From JACRLV01 sp045863555 (GTDB lineage Bacteria > Planctomycetota > Phycisphaerae > UBA1845 > Fen-1342), in contig BTUU01000002.1 of assembly GCA_045863555.1 (NCBI GenBank), positions 356,278-420,277 on the forward strand: a DNA stretch of 64,000 bases, written 5' to 3'. The stretch's first letter is position 1; each line of letters starts with the position of its first letter. Below the pieces are notes generated by a model. That model saw only the letters and a list, made by a program, of their open reading frames with translations, was not told where the DNA came from and searched no databases. The position numbers and the translations under genes are program-made. Shown here in pieces: positions 51,961 to 61,318 of the stretch.

Positions 51961-54900
51961 CTACGGCACCGGCGTCACGCCCCACACCGGCCGCAGCCCC
52001 ACGCACGCGACGTTCTCCGGCCCCGCGATCGACTCCACGCGGCCCAGAAACTCCTCACTCGGGTTTACGCCCCCGCCCGCCTTGACCGTCGTAATCCACC
52101 CCTCCGGCGACGAAAGTTGGAGCATCAGCGGCACGCTGCCCGGGCTCGCCTTGCATGCCTCGCGGATGCGCTCCAGCGACTCCATCGGCCCGGCCGCCGT
52201 CTGGAGCCGCACCAGCAGGTTCCGCGACAGCGTCTGCCGGGCTCGCTCGATCGGCGTGATATTTGTGATCCGCAGGCTCGGCTCTTCCTTGCGGCAGTCG
52301 ACGCTCGCCTCGAGGATCGCGACCGAGTCGGGCTTCGCGAGTGCCTGAAGCTCCGGGTATTTGTCCGGGAAAAACGTCCCTTCGATCGCGCCGACGAAAT
52401 CCTCGATCACCACGACGATGAGCTTCTTGCCCGCTTTCGGGCCGTTCTTGATCGGCTGCACGCGCACCTTGGAGATCAGCCCGCCGAGCATAATCTTCGA
52501 ACCGTCGCCGAGCCGTTTGAGCGACTGCGTGTCGGTCGTGCTGAACGCGCGAATCAGCGATTCCCACTGCGTCAGCGGGTGCTTCGTGATATAAAAACCC
52601 AGCGTCGCCTTTTCGTACGCGAGCATCTCCGAATCCGACCATTCGCTCGTCGGAATCTTCGGCGCGGGCAGCGGCGCCGCGGCCGCGAATCCGCCGAACA
52701 TGTCGAGCTGCCCGGCCTTCTTGTCGCGGCGAACGCGCTGGCCGTGCTCGATCGCGTCCTCGAGGATCTCGATCAGCGCCCGCCGCATCGCGCCGGTGCT
52801 GTCAAAGGCCCCCGACTTAATGAACGCCTCGACGACCGACTTGTTGATCGCCGAGAGATCGACACGCTCGCAGAAGTCGTAGATATCCCGGAACGGCCCG
52901 CCGGCTTTCCGCGCCTCAAGGATCGTCGCCACCGCCTTGTGGCCGACGCCGGAGATCGCGGCAAGGCCGAAACGAATGAGCCCGCGGGCGGGTGACAAGG
53001 TGACAAGGGAACCAGGTGACAAAGAAGAGGCGCCGTTCGCATTCTTCGTCGCGCCACTGTGCCCGTTGGTCCCATTGTGACCTTGTCCCTTTGTTACCTT
53101 GTCCCCTTGTCCCCTTGTTACGCTCTTCACGTCGTAGACCGCCGTAAACGCCTCATCGCTCTCATTGATATCCGGCGCCCGCACCGGAATCCCCACCGAC
53201 CCGTCCGTCTGCCGCACGTGCTTGCAGTCTTCGAGATACTCCGAAATCTTGTCCGAGTTCCCGCTCTCGTACGTCAGCAGTGACGCCATGAACTCGACCG
53301 GATAGTAGGTTTTCAAATAGGCCGTCTGGAACGCGATCACGGCGTAACTGGTCGAGTGCGCCTTATTGAACGCATAGCCGCCGAATTTGAGGATATCGGC
53401 GAAGATCTGCTCGCCGATTTCGCGCTTCACGCCGCTGGCCACGCAGCCTTCGAGGAACGGTTCGCGCTCGGCGTTGATCATCGACTCCTTTTTCTTCGAG
53501 ATCGCCTTTGCGAGCCGGAAGGCACGCTTCAGCGGCACGCCGCCGAGCCGGTTCACCAGCCGCGAGACCTGCTCCTGGTAGACCATGATGCCGTAGGTCT
53601 CGTTGAGCACCTCGGTCATCGTCGGGTGCGGCGTCGTCCAGTGCGTGCGGCCGTGCTTGCGGGCGACGTATTCGTCGATGTACTCCATCGGCCCCGGACG
53701 GTAGAGCGCATTCGCGGCGATCAGGTCCTCGATGCGGTTCGGCTTCATCTTCATCAGCACGTCGCGCATACCGCCCGATTCAAACTGGAACACGCCCTTG
53801 GTTTCGCCGCGGCTCAGGAGCGCGTAGACGCGCTGATCCGTCAGGTCGAGGTTCTCGACGTCGATCTTCACGCCGTGGTTCTTCTTCACCATCTTCACGC
53901 ACAGGTCGATCTGCGAAAGCGTGCGCAGGCCGAGAAAGTCCATCTTCAGCAGGCCGATCTTCTCGACCGTCGGCCCCTCGAACTGCGTGGTCACGTCCTT
54001 CGCGTCGGCCTGTTTGTGCAGCGGCACCAGCGTGTCGAGCGGCTTGTCGGCGATGACGACGCCGGCCGCGTGTACGCTCGCATGCCGGGCCATCCCTTCG
54101 AGCCTCCGGGCGACGTCGAGCACCTTGCGCATCGTCTCGCTGGAGTCGTAGAGCTTCTTCAGCTCCGGCTCGCGCTCGATCGCCTTGTCGATCGTCATCT
54201 TCAGCTCTTCGGGCACGAGCTTCGCGACGCGGTCGGCCTCGGCGAGCGGCACGTCGAGCACGCGGCAGATGTCGCGGATCGCGGCCTTCGCCTTCAGCCG
54301 GCCGAACGTGATGATCTGCGCAACGTGGCCGTATTTCTCGCGGACGTAGTTGATCACCAGCTCGCGGCGGTCTTGGCAGATGTCGACGTCGATATCAGGC
54401 ATCTCGTCGCGCTCGGGGTCCATGAAGCGCTCGAAATAGAGCCCGTAGCGGAGCGGATCGACCGTCGAGATGTTCAGGCAGTAGCCGATGACCGTGCTGC
54501 ATCCGCTGCCGCGCGCCACGGCGGGGATGCCCTGATCGTGGGCCCATTTTACGAAGTCGTGGACGATCAGGAAGTACCCCGAAAAACCCTTCGAGCTGAT
54601 GACGGACAGCTCGTAGTCCATCCGCTCCTGAAGCTCAGGCGTAATCTCGCCGTAGCGCCACTTCGCGCCCGCGGTCACCAGCTCGCGCAGATAGTCGTCC
54701 GCCGACTTGTTCTCCGGCGTTTTGAAGACCGGCGCGTACCGCGTCTTGAAGTCGAATTCGACGTTGCACATCTCCGCCACGCGCAGCGTGTTGGCGAGCG
54801 CCTCCGGATAGTCCGGCAGCGCCGCCGCCATCTCCTCCGGGCTCTTCAGGTAGAACTGGTCCGTCGACAGCCGGAACCGGTCCTCGTTGCTCATCTTGTC

Positions 54901-55605
54901 GCGCGTCGAGATGCAGCAGAGCACGTCGTGCGCTTCGCGGTCCTCGTGATTCAGGTAGTGCACGTCGTTCGTCGCGATCATCGCCACGCCGAGCCGCTTC
55001 GCCAGGTCGGCCAGTTCCGGATTCGCGAGGTTCTGATCCTCGATGCCGTGATTCTGAAGCTCGATGAAGAAACGGTCGGGTCCGAAGATCGAAAGAAACG
55101 TCTCCGCCGCCTCCTTCGCCGCCGCGTAATCCGCCCGCAGCAGCGCCGTCGGCACTTCGCCGCCCAGGCATGTGCTCGTACAGATCAAACCGGCCGAGAA
55201 CTCGCGCAACACTTCCTTGTCGATCCGCGGCTTCTTGTAAAAACCCTCGACATACCCGATCGAGGTCAGCTTGATGAGATTGCGATATCCCTCCAGATTC
55301 ATCGCCAGCAGCAGTTGGTGATACGCGCCCTCGCGCAGCCCGCGCGCCTCCTTGTCCCGCCGATCTCCGGGCGCCAGGTACAGTTCGCAGCCGATCAGCG
55401 GCTTGATCCCCAGGTCCTTGCACGCCTGGTAGAACTCGATCGCGCCGAACATGTTCCCGTGGTCGGTGATCGCCGCCGCAGGCATGCCCAGCGCCTTGCA
55501 CTTCCTGGCCACCTCGGCCGGCCGGCACGCCCCGTCGAGCAGCGAATACTCCGTGTGAAGATGGAGATGGACGAATTTCGGCGTCTGTACGGTGGGGCTC
55601 GACAT
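51961..55605 (-). CDS. dnaE: DNA polymerase III alpha subunit, with in-frame low-complexity insertion
   Basis: The 1214-residue DnaE1-type replicative polymerase has an N-terminal PHP domain (VHLHLHTEYSLLDGACR, ITDHGNMFGAIEFY), the polymerase palm with catalytic aspartates in MPDIDVDICQDRR (about 400), finger and thumb regions (GGMRDVLMKMKP, GRTHWTTPHPTMTEVLNETYG), a helix-hairpin-helix and an OB fold (IMLGGLISKVRVQPI). Residues about 829-872 (SVTRGQGDKVTKGQGHNGT...LSPGSLVTLSPA) are not part of DnaE. They are encoded by inverted copies of the genome's GACAAGG repeats and interrupt the protein shortly before the conserved RFGLAAISGVG segment. The reading frame is preserved. It is divergent from truA. 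Confidence 0.95.
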   Translation of the reverse strand: MSSPTVQTPKFVHLHLHTEYSLLDGACRPAEVARKCKALGMPAAAITDHGNMFGAIEFYQACKDLGIKPLIGCELYLAPGDRRDKEARGLREGAYHQLLLAMNLEGYRNLIKLTSIGYVEGFYKKPRIDKEVLREFSAGLICTSTCLGGEVPTALLRADYAAAKEAAETFLSIFGPDRFFIELQNHGIEDQNLANPELADLAKRLGVAMIATNDVHYLNHEDREAHDVLCCISTRDKMSNEDRFRLSTDQFYLKSPEEMAAALPDYPEALANTLRVAEMCNVEFDFKTRYAPVFKTPENKSADDYLRELVTAGAKWRYGEITPELQERMDYELSVISSKGFSGYFLIVHDFVKWAHDQGIPAVARGSGCSTVIGYCLNISTVDPLRYGLYFERFMDPERDEMPDIDVDICQDRRELVINYVREKYGHVAQIITFGRLKAKAAIRDICRVLDVPLAEADRVAKLVPEELKMTIDKAIEREPELKKLYDSSETMRKVLDVARRLEGMARHASVHAAGVVIADKPLDTLVPLHKQADAKDVTTQFEGPTVEKIGLLKMDFLGLRTLSQIDLCVKMVKKNHGVKIDVENLDLTDQRVYALLSRGETKGVFQFESGGMRDVLMKMKPNRIEDLIAANALYRPGPMEYIDEYVARKHGRTHWTTPHPTMTEVLNETYGIMVYQEQVSRLVNRLGGVPLKRAFRLAKAISKKKESMINAEREPFLEGCVASGVKREIGEQIFADILKFGGYAFNKAHSTSYAVIAFQTAYLKTYYPVEFMASLLTYESGNSDKISEYLEDCKHVRQTDGSVGIPVRAPDINESDEAFTAVYDVKSVTRGQGDKVTKGQGHNGTNGHSGATKNANGASSLSPGSLVTLSPARGLIRFGLAAISGVGHKAVATILEARKAGGPFRDIYDFCERVDLSAINKSVVEAFIKSGAFDSTGAMRRALIEILEDAIEHGQRVRRDKKAGQLDMFGGFAAAAPLPAPKIPTSEWSDSEMLAYEKATLGFYITKHPLTQWESLIRAFSTTDTQSLKRLGDGSKIMLGGLISKVRVQPIKNGPKAGKKLIVVVIEDFVGAIEGTFFPDKYPELQALAKPDSVAILEASVDCRKEEPSLRITNITPIERARQTLSRNLLVRLQTAAGPMESLERIREACKASPGSVPLMLQLSSPEGWITTVKAGGGVNPSEEFLGRVESIAGPENVACVGLRPVWGVTPVP
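52990..53120. repeat. Inverted GGTGACAAGG/CCTTGTCCC repeats inside dnaE
   Basis: GGTGACAAGGTGACAAGGGA at 52990 and the inverse CCTTGTCCC/CCTTGTTAC repeats at about 53075-53120 flank a central 50-nt part. They belong to the family at 21996-22076 and 42749-42832 and lie in frame within the polymerase gene. Confidence 0.85.
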
Positions 55606-55717
55606 GCAATCCTCCCTGTCGAGCGGATGCTACCGCGCGGCGAAGCGCGGGCAATTCTCCCGGCGCCGCCTGTCAATTTCAGGCGGGAAGCGGCCCCCGG
55701 GTACAATCACCCTCCGC

Positions 55718-56533
55718 ATGACCCGCACGATCCGAATGACGCTCGCCTACCACGGCGGAGGCTTCCACGGTTGGCAGCGTCAGCCCGGCTATCGAACCGT
55801 TCAGGAGGAAGTGGAGCAGACCGTCATTCGCATCATCCGCCATCCAACCAGCGTCATGGGCGCGAGCCGCACGGATGCCGGCGTCCACGCCCTTGGCCAG
55901 GTCGCCAGCTTTCGCACCGACGGCCCGATTCCCCTGCGCGGCCTTCAGAACGCGATCGCCCACCACTTGCCCGACGACATCGCGCTCGTCCAGATTCAGG
56001 AAGCGGGGGCGTCCTTCCACCCCAGCCGCGACGCGCGCGGCAAGCTTTACCGCTACCGCATCTTCAGCGCCGTCGAGCGTCCCGTCAGTCGCCAGCGCAG
56101 TGGAGTCGCCTGGCACGTCTGGTACGCGCTCGACACCGCGCGCATGCAGGCCGCGGCCGCGAAGATGATCGGCCGGCACGATTTCGCCGGTTTCCAGTCC
56201 GCCGGCAACCCGCGCGCGTCCACCGTCCGCACTGTCCGCCGCGTCCACGTCCGCCGCCGCTTCGACGAAGTGCTCATCGACGTCGAGGGCGACGGCTTTC
56301 TCTACAATCAGGTGCGAAACATGGTCGGCACGCTCTACGAAATCGGCCGCGGCCACTGGCCCGTGGAACGCGTGGACGAAATCCTCGTCACGTCCGACCG
56401 CCGGCTCGCCGGTCCGACCGCGCCGCCCGAGGGATTGTGCCTCCAGTGGGTGAAGTATGACGCGCTCGCGCCGAGCGAATCAGCGGCCTCGGCGTCGGAG
56501 CCTGATAGACCGCCCGAAGGGATCGCCCCATGA
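55718..56533 (+). CDS. truA: tRNA pseudouridine(38-40) synthase
   Basis: The 271-residue protein starts RMTLAYHGGGFHGWQRQPGYRTVQ and has the catalytic Asp in MGASRTDAGVHALGQV (about residue 53). The C-terminal blocks are RYRIFSAVERPVSRQRSGVAWHV, HDFAGFQSAGNPRASTVRTV and GDGFLYNQVRNMVGTL. TruA isomerises uridines 38-40 in the tRNA anticodon stem. The ATG at 55718 fits the family start. The gene is divergent from dnaE (112 nt) and overlaps the next gene by 4 nt. Confidence 0.94.
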   Translation: MTRTIRMTLAYHGGGFHGWQRQPGYRTVQEEVEQTVIRIIRHPTSVMGASRTDAGVHALGQVASFRTDGPIPLRGLQNAIAHHLPDDIALVQIQEAGASFHPSRDARGKLYRYRIFSAVERPVSRQRSGVAWHVWYALDTARMQAAAAKMIGRHDFAGFQSAGNPRASTVRTVRRVHVRRRFDEVLIDVEGDGFLYNQVRNMVGTLYEIGRGHWPVERVDEILVTSDRRLAGPTAPPEGLCLQWVKYDALAPSESAASASEPDRPPEGIAP

Positions 56534-57261
56534 AGCTCGACCGCCGCGTCGCACTCATCACCGGCGCCGCCCGCCGCGTCGGCCGCGCGATCGCCCTCCG
56601 CCTCGCCGCGGCCGGATGCAAAACCGCGATTCACTACCACCGCTCCGATGCCGACGCTGCGGAAACCGTCCGCCTCTGTCGGGCAGAAGGCGTCGAAGCC
56701 GAGACCTTCTCCGCGGACCTCGCCGACGCCGCCGCGATCGACCCGCTCGTCGAAGCCGTCTGCGCCCGCTTCGGCCGCCTCGACTTTCTCATCAACAACG
56801 CCTCCACATTCGAGAAGATGTCGCTCGACACCTTCGACCTCGCCGCTTGGGACGAGACCCTTCGCGTCAACCTCACCGCCCCGATGCTCCTCGCCCGCGC
56901 CGCCGCGCCGCAGCTCCGCCGCAACCGCGGCCGCATCATCAACCTGTGCGACATCTCCACCGCCCGGCCCTGGCCCGATCGCCTGGCCTACATGGCCAGC
57001 AAAGGGGGTCTTGAAACCCTGACGCTCGCCCTCGCCAAGGCCCTCGCCCCGGACGTAAACGTCGTCGGCATCGCCCCGGGCGTCGCCGCCTGGCCCGACG
57101 GCTACGACGCCGCCACTCGTGACCGCCTCACCCGGCGCATCCCCCTCGGCCGGCCCGGTACGCCGGAGGACATCGCCGCACTCGCGCACTTCCTGCTCGC
57201 CGAGGGCGACTACATCACCGGTACGATCATCCCCGTGGACGGCGGCCGCGGAATCGGCTGA
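56530..57261 (+). CDS. SDR-family reductase, pteridine-reductase-like
   Basis: The 243-residue short-chain dehydrogenase has the cofactor motif ALITGAARRVGRAIALRLAAAG. The Arg-rich G-A-A-R-R-V-G form is seen in FolM/pteridine reductases. FLINNASTFEKMSL and the catalytic Tyr and Lys in AYMASKGG (about residue 157) follow, then GTIIPVDGGRGIG at the end. A 3-oxoacyl-ACP reductase is the main alternative. The window's QueD-like gene offers a pterin link, but it is far away. It overlaps truA by 4 nt, so the two are co-translated. Confidence 0.75.
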   Translation: MKLDRRVALITGAARRVGRAIALRLAAAGCKTAIHYHRSDADAAETVRLCRAEGVEAETFSADLADAAAIDPLVEAVCARFGRLDFLINNASTFEKMSLDTFDLAAWDETLRVNLTAPMLLARAAAPQLRRNRGRIINLCDISTARPWPDRLAYMASKGGLETLTLALAKALAPDVNVVGIAPGVAAWPDGYDAATRDRLTRRIPLGRPGTPEDIAALAHFLLAEGDYITGTIIPVDGGRGIG

Positions 57262-57352
57262 GTGCGATTCGCCGCCGCGCACGATAGAATATGGAAAGAG
57301 CCCCATGCAGCCGCGGGGAGCGCTCGTAGGCATCCGCGCGGAGGAGGGTTTC

Positions 57353-59011
57353 ATGGCCAGACGTATTCAATTTACTCGCGTGGGCGCGTTCCTCGCCGTC
57401 GGTCTCGGCCTCGCCGCCGTGGCCGCCGCCCAGCAGGTGCCGCTGCCCCAGCAGACCGGCCGCCTCTTCGACCGCAACCCGCAGGTCGGCGGTTCAGGCA
57501 TCAACGACATGCGCCCGTTCTCGCCGTTCCTCGGCGGGAATGCCTTCGCGACCGGCAATGTCCGCGGCGGAATGTCGCTCCGCAGTTTTTCGCCCATCAG
57601 CGACCCCAGCGCGTTCCGCGGAACCCTCGGCAGCGGGTCCCTCTCGAATTTCATCCGCGACTCCGTCAGCATTGCCGATGCCTATCGGCCGCTCACCGCC
57701 GCGCCCGTGCCCTACTTCGATCCCGCGACGTCCGTGCAGACACCCGGGTCGCTCCGCGGCTTCAGCACTCCGGGCATCAGCCGCGCCCCCGGCGACCAGA
57801 TCTCGCCGCTTCCGGGCATGCTGAACTACAACGTCGGCGGCATTCGCCGGCTCGACACGCGCGTTGACGCCTCGCTCACGCCGGGGCCGCTCGGCGGGAC
57901 GACCCCCATCGCCAGCAGCATCTTCGGCGCCACGCGGATTCCCGCGATCACCTCGGATTCGCCGGTCAAGCCTTACGTCCCGACGCCGCTCGATTTCCGG
58001 CCCATGCCGCGCGATCTCCGCGAGCCCGCCCCGACCGATCCCGACACCCGCGGCCTGAGCGCCCCGGCCGTCGGCGCCGCCCGCATCGACACCCGCTTCT
58101 CCCCGCGGATCGAAACGTATCCCCTCGGCTCGCCCCTCGATTCGCTCCTGGGCGGCGACACAAACTCCCTGCTCGCCCAGAGACAGGCGGGCCCGACGCG
58201 AATGACGCCGCCTCGCGCGGCGACCCCGGAGGCGGCTCGCCCCGGCGACCCGACCCAGCCGCCCATCGCCGAGCGCCCGCCCGCGCTCCACGATGTCTCG
58301 ATGCTGCCGTCCTACGATGTCTTCACCGACATCCGCCTCGCCCAGGCACTCCGCCGCGATCCGGCCGCGGACTGGTGGCGCGAGATGCAGAGCCAGGCGC
58401 TTTCGATGCCCGAATCCGCCCAGAGGCTCGAGCTGGCCCAGCTTGATACGCAGGCCTTCCTCAACAAGATTCTCAACGCCCCGCTGAAGACCTTCGTCGG
58501 CAAGGGCGAATCCCCCCTGAACGACGAGCTGCTCCGCGCCGAGGGGCTGCTTCAGGTCGGCCAGTACCACGACGCCGCGACCCGGTACGACCGCGCCGCG
58601 ATGATCGACCCGATCAACCCGCTCCCGATGATCGGCCGCGGCCACGCCCTGCTCGCCGCGGGCGACTATCTCTCCGCGGCGGTTTCGCTCACGCGCGGCC
58701 TCCAGAACTTCCCCGACCTCGCAGATTTCGATGTCGACCTCACGTCGTTCTTCTCCAGCCCCGAGATTATCGACATCCGCCGCGCCGATCTGATGAAGGA
58801 ACTCGAGCGCCGCGAGGATCCGTCGCTGCGGTTCCTGCTCGGCTACCTCGAGTACTACGGCGGCGAGCGGCAGCGCGGCCTCGCCAACCTGAAGAAAGCC
58901 GCCGATCAGGCGGATTACGGCACGATCATCAAGCGCTTCCCCGAGCTGCTCCGCGGCCAATCGCCGGTCGTTCCAGAGCAGCCCGCGACGGACAGGAAGG
59001 ACGGCGAATGA
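57353..59011 (+). CDS. Secreted TPR-like protein
   Basis: The 552-residue product has a signal peptide (VGAFLAVGLGLAAVAAAQQ), then a long Pro/Gly/Ser-rich unstructured stretch of about 300 residues. A C-terminal helical part follows with TPR-type repeats (LLRAEGLLQVGQYHDAATRYDRAAMIDPINPLPMIGRGHALLAAGDYLSAAVSLTRGL; about 375-440). GAGGAGG lies just before the ATG at 57353. TPRs mediate protein contacts, so it may be a scaffold in the cell envelope. It overlaps the lipoprotein gene by 4 nt. Confidence 0.7.
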   Translation: MARRIQFTRVGAFLAVGLGLAAVAAAQQVPLPQQTGRLFDRNPQVGGSGINDMRPFSPFLGGNAFATGNVRGGMSLRSFSPISDPSAFRGTLGSGSLSNFIRDSVSIADAYRPLTAAPVPYFDPATSVQTPGSLRGFSTPGISRAPGDQISPLPGMLNYNVGGIRRLDTRVDASLTPGPLGGTTPIASSIFGATRIPAITSDSPVKPYVPTPLDFRPMPRDLREPAPTDPDTRGLSAPAVGAARIDTRFSPRIETYPLGSPLDSLLGGDTNSLLAQRQAGPTRMTPPRAATPEAARPGDPTQPPIAERPPALHDVSMLPSYDVFTDIRLAQALRRDPAADWWREMQSQALSMPESAQRLELAQLDTQAFLNKILNAPLKTFVGKGESPLNDELLRAEGLLQVGQYHDAATRYDRAAMIDPINPLPMIGRGHALLAAGDYLSAAVSLTRGLQNFPDLADFDVDLTSFFSSPEIIDIRRADLMKELERREDPSLRFLLGYLEYYGGERQRGLANLKKAADQADYGTIIKRFPELLRGQSPVVPEQPATDRKDGE

Positions 59012-59610
59012 GACGATTGAGCATGGCCGCGCTCCTCTGCTGCGCGGCGTGGCTGCTGGGCTGCGGCGCCGAACTCGAAGTGCAGATGACCGCCCGCGAG
59101 GTCGCCGGCGACGCCGACGCCGTGCTGGCCGCGGCCGCATCGGTCCTCCGGCAGGATTTCGACCGCTGGTCGATCGACCGGGCGGCGCGAAAGATCACCA
59201 CCGAACCCGCCGAGTACACGACCCGCTCCGACAGCGGCTCCTCGCGCGACCTGGTCAAGGGCCAGTCGACCATGCGCCGCACGGGCACGCTCATCGTCGC
59301 CGCCCGCGGCAGCCGAACGCTCGTCAAGGTACGCGTCGATCGCGAACGCCTCGACACCAGCCGCCGCGAATCCTCCGAGCCGCCGGCTTACCGCCTCTCC
59401 GATGCCCCCGGCGCAACACCCATCGAGCGCGACTCCGCCCGCACCGAAACGCAGAATCAGTACTGGGTCTCCGCCGGCCGAGACGCCCGGATCGAGCGCT
59501 TCGTGCTCGACGAGCTGGAGCGCCTCTTTCCGATCAATCCCGATTCCCCGCCACCGCCCGCAGCGTCGACGCCGCCGAAAGCGACAAGCGACCGCAGCGA
59601 CGCGCCGTGA
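59008..59610 (+). CDS. Lipoprotein, unknown function
   Basis: The 200-residue protein has a lipoprotein signal (MAALLCCAAWLLGCGAE, lipidated Cys about residue 19). The mature part (EVQMTAREVAGDADAVLAAAASVL then FDRWSIDRAARKITTEPAEY) resembles small envelope lipoproteins of planctomycetes, but no known domain is recognised. It overlaps the end of the TPR protein gene by 4 nt (ATGA), so the two probably work together. The C-terminal end is Pro/Ser-rich. Confidence 0.65.
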   Translation: MRRLSMAALLCCAAWLLGCGAELEVQMTAREVAGDADAVLAAAASVLRQDFDRWSIDRAARKITTEPAEYTTRSDSGSSRDLVKGQSTMRRTGTLIVAARGSRTLVKVRVDRERLDTSRRESSEPPAYRLSDAPGATPIERDSARTETQNQYWVSAGRDARIERFVLDELERLFPINPDSPPPPAASTPPKATSDRSDAP

Positions 59611-59669
59611 GCCCGTGACCGTGAGCGGCAGGGGGGGCGTTTCCGGATTTCGCGCGCCGCTCTCGCCGC

Positions 59670-60506
59670 TCACATCAACAGCCGTGCCCCCGTCAGGATC
59701 AGCAGCACTCGAAATACCTGCTGAAGCGTCGCGACCGGCAGCACGTGCGTCAGCCGGCCCCCGAATACGCCCCCGACGAGCGCGCCCGGCGCCAGCCACA
59801 CCGCGAGCATGACGCCGTCCCACGCCGAGACATCCGGCATCGCGGACAGCGCCAGCGTCTGCGCGGCCGACGCGGCCACCGCGAGCACGACGACCATGCA
59901 CGTCGAGTTCGCGATCGCCGACGGCAGACGCAGGTGCAGCTTCAGCTCCTGCACGGGCACCGCCCAGACGCCGCCGCCGACGCCGAGCAGCCCCGCGATC
60001 ACTCCGGCCGGCAGCCCGACCCACAAGCCGTTATAGCCCCACCGCGACGGCGCGGGACAGCTCGCCCACGTCGCGCGCGGCGTCCCGATCCGGTCGGCGG
60101 CCGGCCGCGCCTTTCGCCGCGCGAGCAGATACCCCGCGATCACGAACGCGATCATCACGACGCCGAAAATGCGCTGGAGCCAGTGCGTCATCGGTCCCGC
60201 GAGCAGTTTCGCCGCCCACACGCCGCCGCAGACGCCGAAAACGCCGAACGCGGCGATCGCCGGCAGCATGCGCCGCACGACGGCCCCCGCGCGGAAATGC
60301 TGCCGCGCCGCGGGGATCGACAGCCCGACGGCCGTCAGCAGCGCCGCCAGCTTGTACACGTGCAGAGACCCGTCGCCGAACGGCTTGCCCAGGATCAGCA
60401 GCAGGGCGGGGATGATCACCAGCCCGCCCCCGATCCCCAGCAGCCCCCCGAGAACCCCGGCCGCCAAGCCGATCACGGGCAGGATCGCGTATTGAAACCA
60501 GTCCAT
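59670..60506 (-). CDS. TSUP-family permease (TauE/SafE)
   Basis: The 278-residue protein has about eight membrane segments in two related halves. Each half starts with the TSUP signature: ILPVIGLAAGVLGGLLGIGGGLVIIPALL and WVGLPAGVIAGLLGVGGGVWAVPVQ. TSUP proteins export or import sulfite, sulfonates or other organic anions. No sulfur gene is next to it, so the substrate is open. The ATG at 60506 starts the first helix; the ribosome site is weak. It converges with the lipoprotein gene. Confidence 0.85.
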   Translation of the reverse strand: MDWFQYAILPVIGLAAGVLGGLLGIGGGLVIIPALLLILGKPFGDGSLHVYKLAALLTAVGLSIPAARQHFRAGAVVRRMLPAIAAFGVFGVCGGVWAAKLLAGPMTHWLQRIFGVVMIAFVIAGYLLARRKARPAADRIGTPRATWASCPAPSRWGYNGLWVGLPAGVIAGLLGVGGGVWAVPVQELKLHLRLPSAIANSTCMVVVLAVAASAAQTLALSAMPDVSAWDGVMLAVWLAPGALVGGVFGGRLTHVLPVATLQQVFRVLLILTGARLLM

Positions 60507-60567
60507 GAGCGGGACGATGCCCGAACGCGGCCATTCGCACAAGCGCGGCGTTGCACGGCTCGGCGGG

Positions 60568-61131
60568 CTATTCGCCGCCGGGGTCGGAGAGATCGCCGAT
60601 TGCAAACGCGTGCCCGCATTCAGGACAGCGGCATTCGCGCTGTCCGCGCAGGTCGTAGCCGCACCGGGGGCAGCGCAGCGCGCCGTCCGCCCGTTCGTGC
60701 GGGCGCGGATAGCAGATCCACGCGACCAGCACGAGCGCCGCCGGGCCGAGCGCGAAATTCAGGGCGAGCCCGGAATACAGGAGCGCCCGTTCATCGACAC
60801 CCTCCAGCGCCCAGAAGCCGCACATCGCCGAACTCGCGAGCACGGCCGCCGTCACGGCGAGGACCCACCCGCACCGCCACGCCGTCCAGCGCACCGTTCT
60901 CCACCAGAGCCCCAGGACGCCGACGTAGAAGAGCCAGAACGGCCCGGGATGCACGACGAACGCCTCGCTGAGCACGGCCCAGTATGGCGCTACGCCGCTG
61001 CCGCCCATGCCGAACCACGTCGCGTGAAGAGTCTCGTAGTAGGCGATGTACCAGAGAAAGACGCACAGGGGGCCAAGCGCGAGCGTGGCGACGACCCGCG
61101 GCCGCACCGGGGATGTGCTCGGATAACCCAT
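60568..61131 (-). CDS. Membrane protein with C-terminal zinc ribbon
   Basis: The 187-residue protein has about four membrane helices (VVATLALGPLCVFLWYIAYY, FWLFYVGVLGLWW, WVLAVTAAVLASSAMCGFWAL, LALNFALGPAALVLVAWICY). A zinc ribbon follows: CPRCGYDLRGQRECRCPECG (Cys pairs near residues 153/156 and 168/171). This CxxCGYDLRG...CPxCG tail is a common planctomycete feature. The function is unknown. Confidence 0.7.
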   Translation of the reverse strand: MGYPSTSPVRPRVVATLALGPLCVFLWYIAYYETLHATWFGMGGSGVAPYWAVLSEAFVVHPGPFWLFYVGVLGLWWRTVRWTAWRCGWVLAVTAAVLASSAMCGFWALEGVDERALLYSGLALNFALGPAALVLVAWICYPRPHERADGALRCPRCGYDLRGQRECRCPECGHAFAIGDLSDPGGE

Positions 61132-61288
61132 CGCCGCCTCGCCGTTCGCGAGCCGATGAAGTCTCCCCCGGTTCAGCCTCCATCATACCCGCCGCATCGC
61201 CCGCAAGCGCCTGCAAATTCGGAAGTTAGTCGCGGCAACTTTTCGCGCCCGGGCGCCATTTTTCCGCGCACCGGCGGGGGGCTTGATT

Positions 61289-61294
61289 TATAAT
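61289..61294 (+). promoter_or_regulatory. TATAAT -10 box
   Basis: A perfect TATAAT lies 25 nt upstream of the GTG of the gene at 61319, giving a leader of about 17 nt. No convincing -35 hexamer is present. Confidence 0.3.
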
Positions 61295-61318
61295 TGACGC
61301 AGACAGCGCTGGAGTTCG

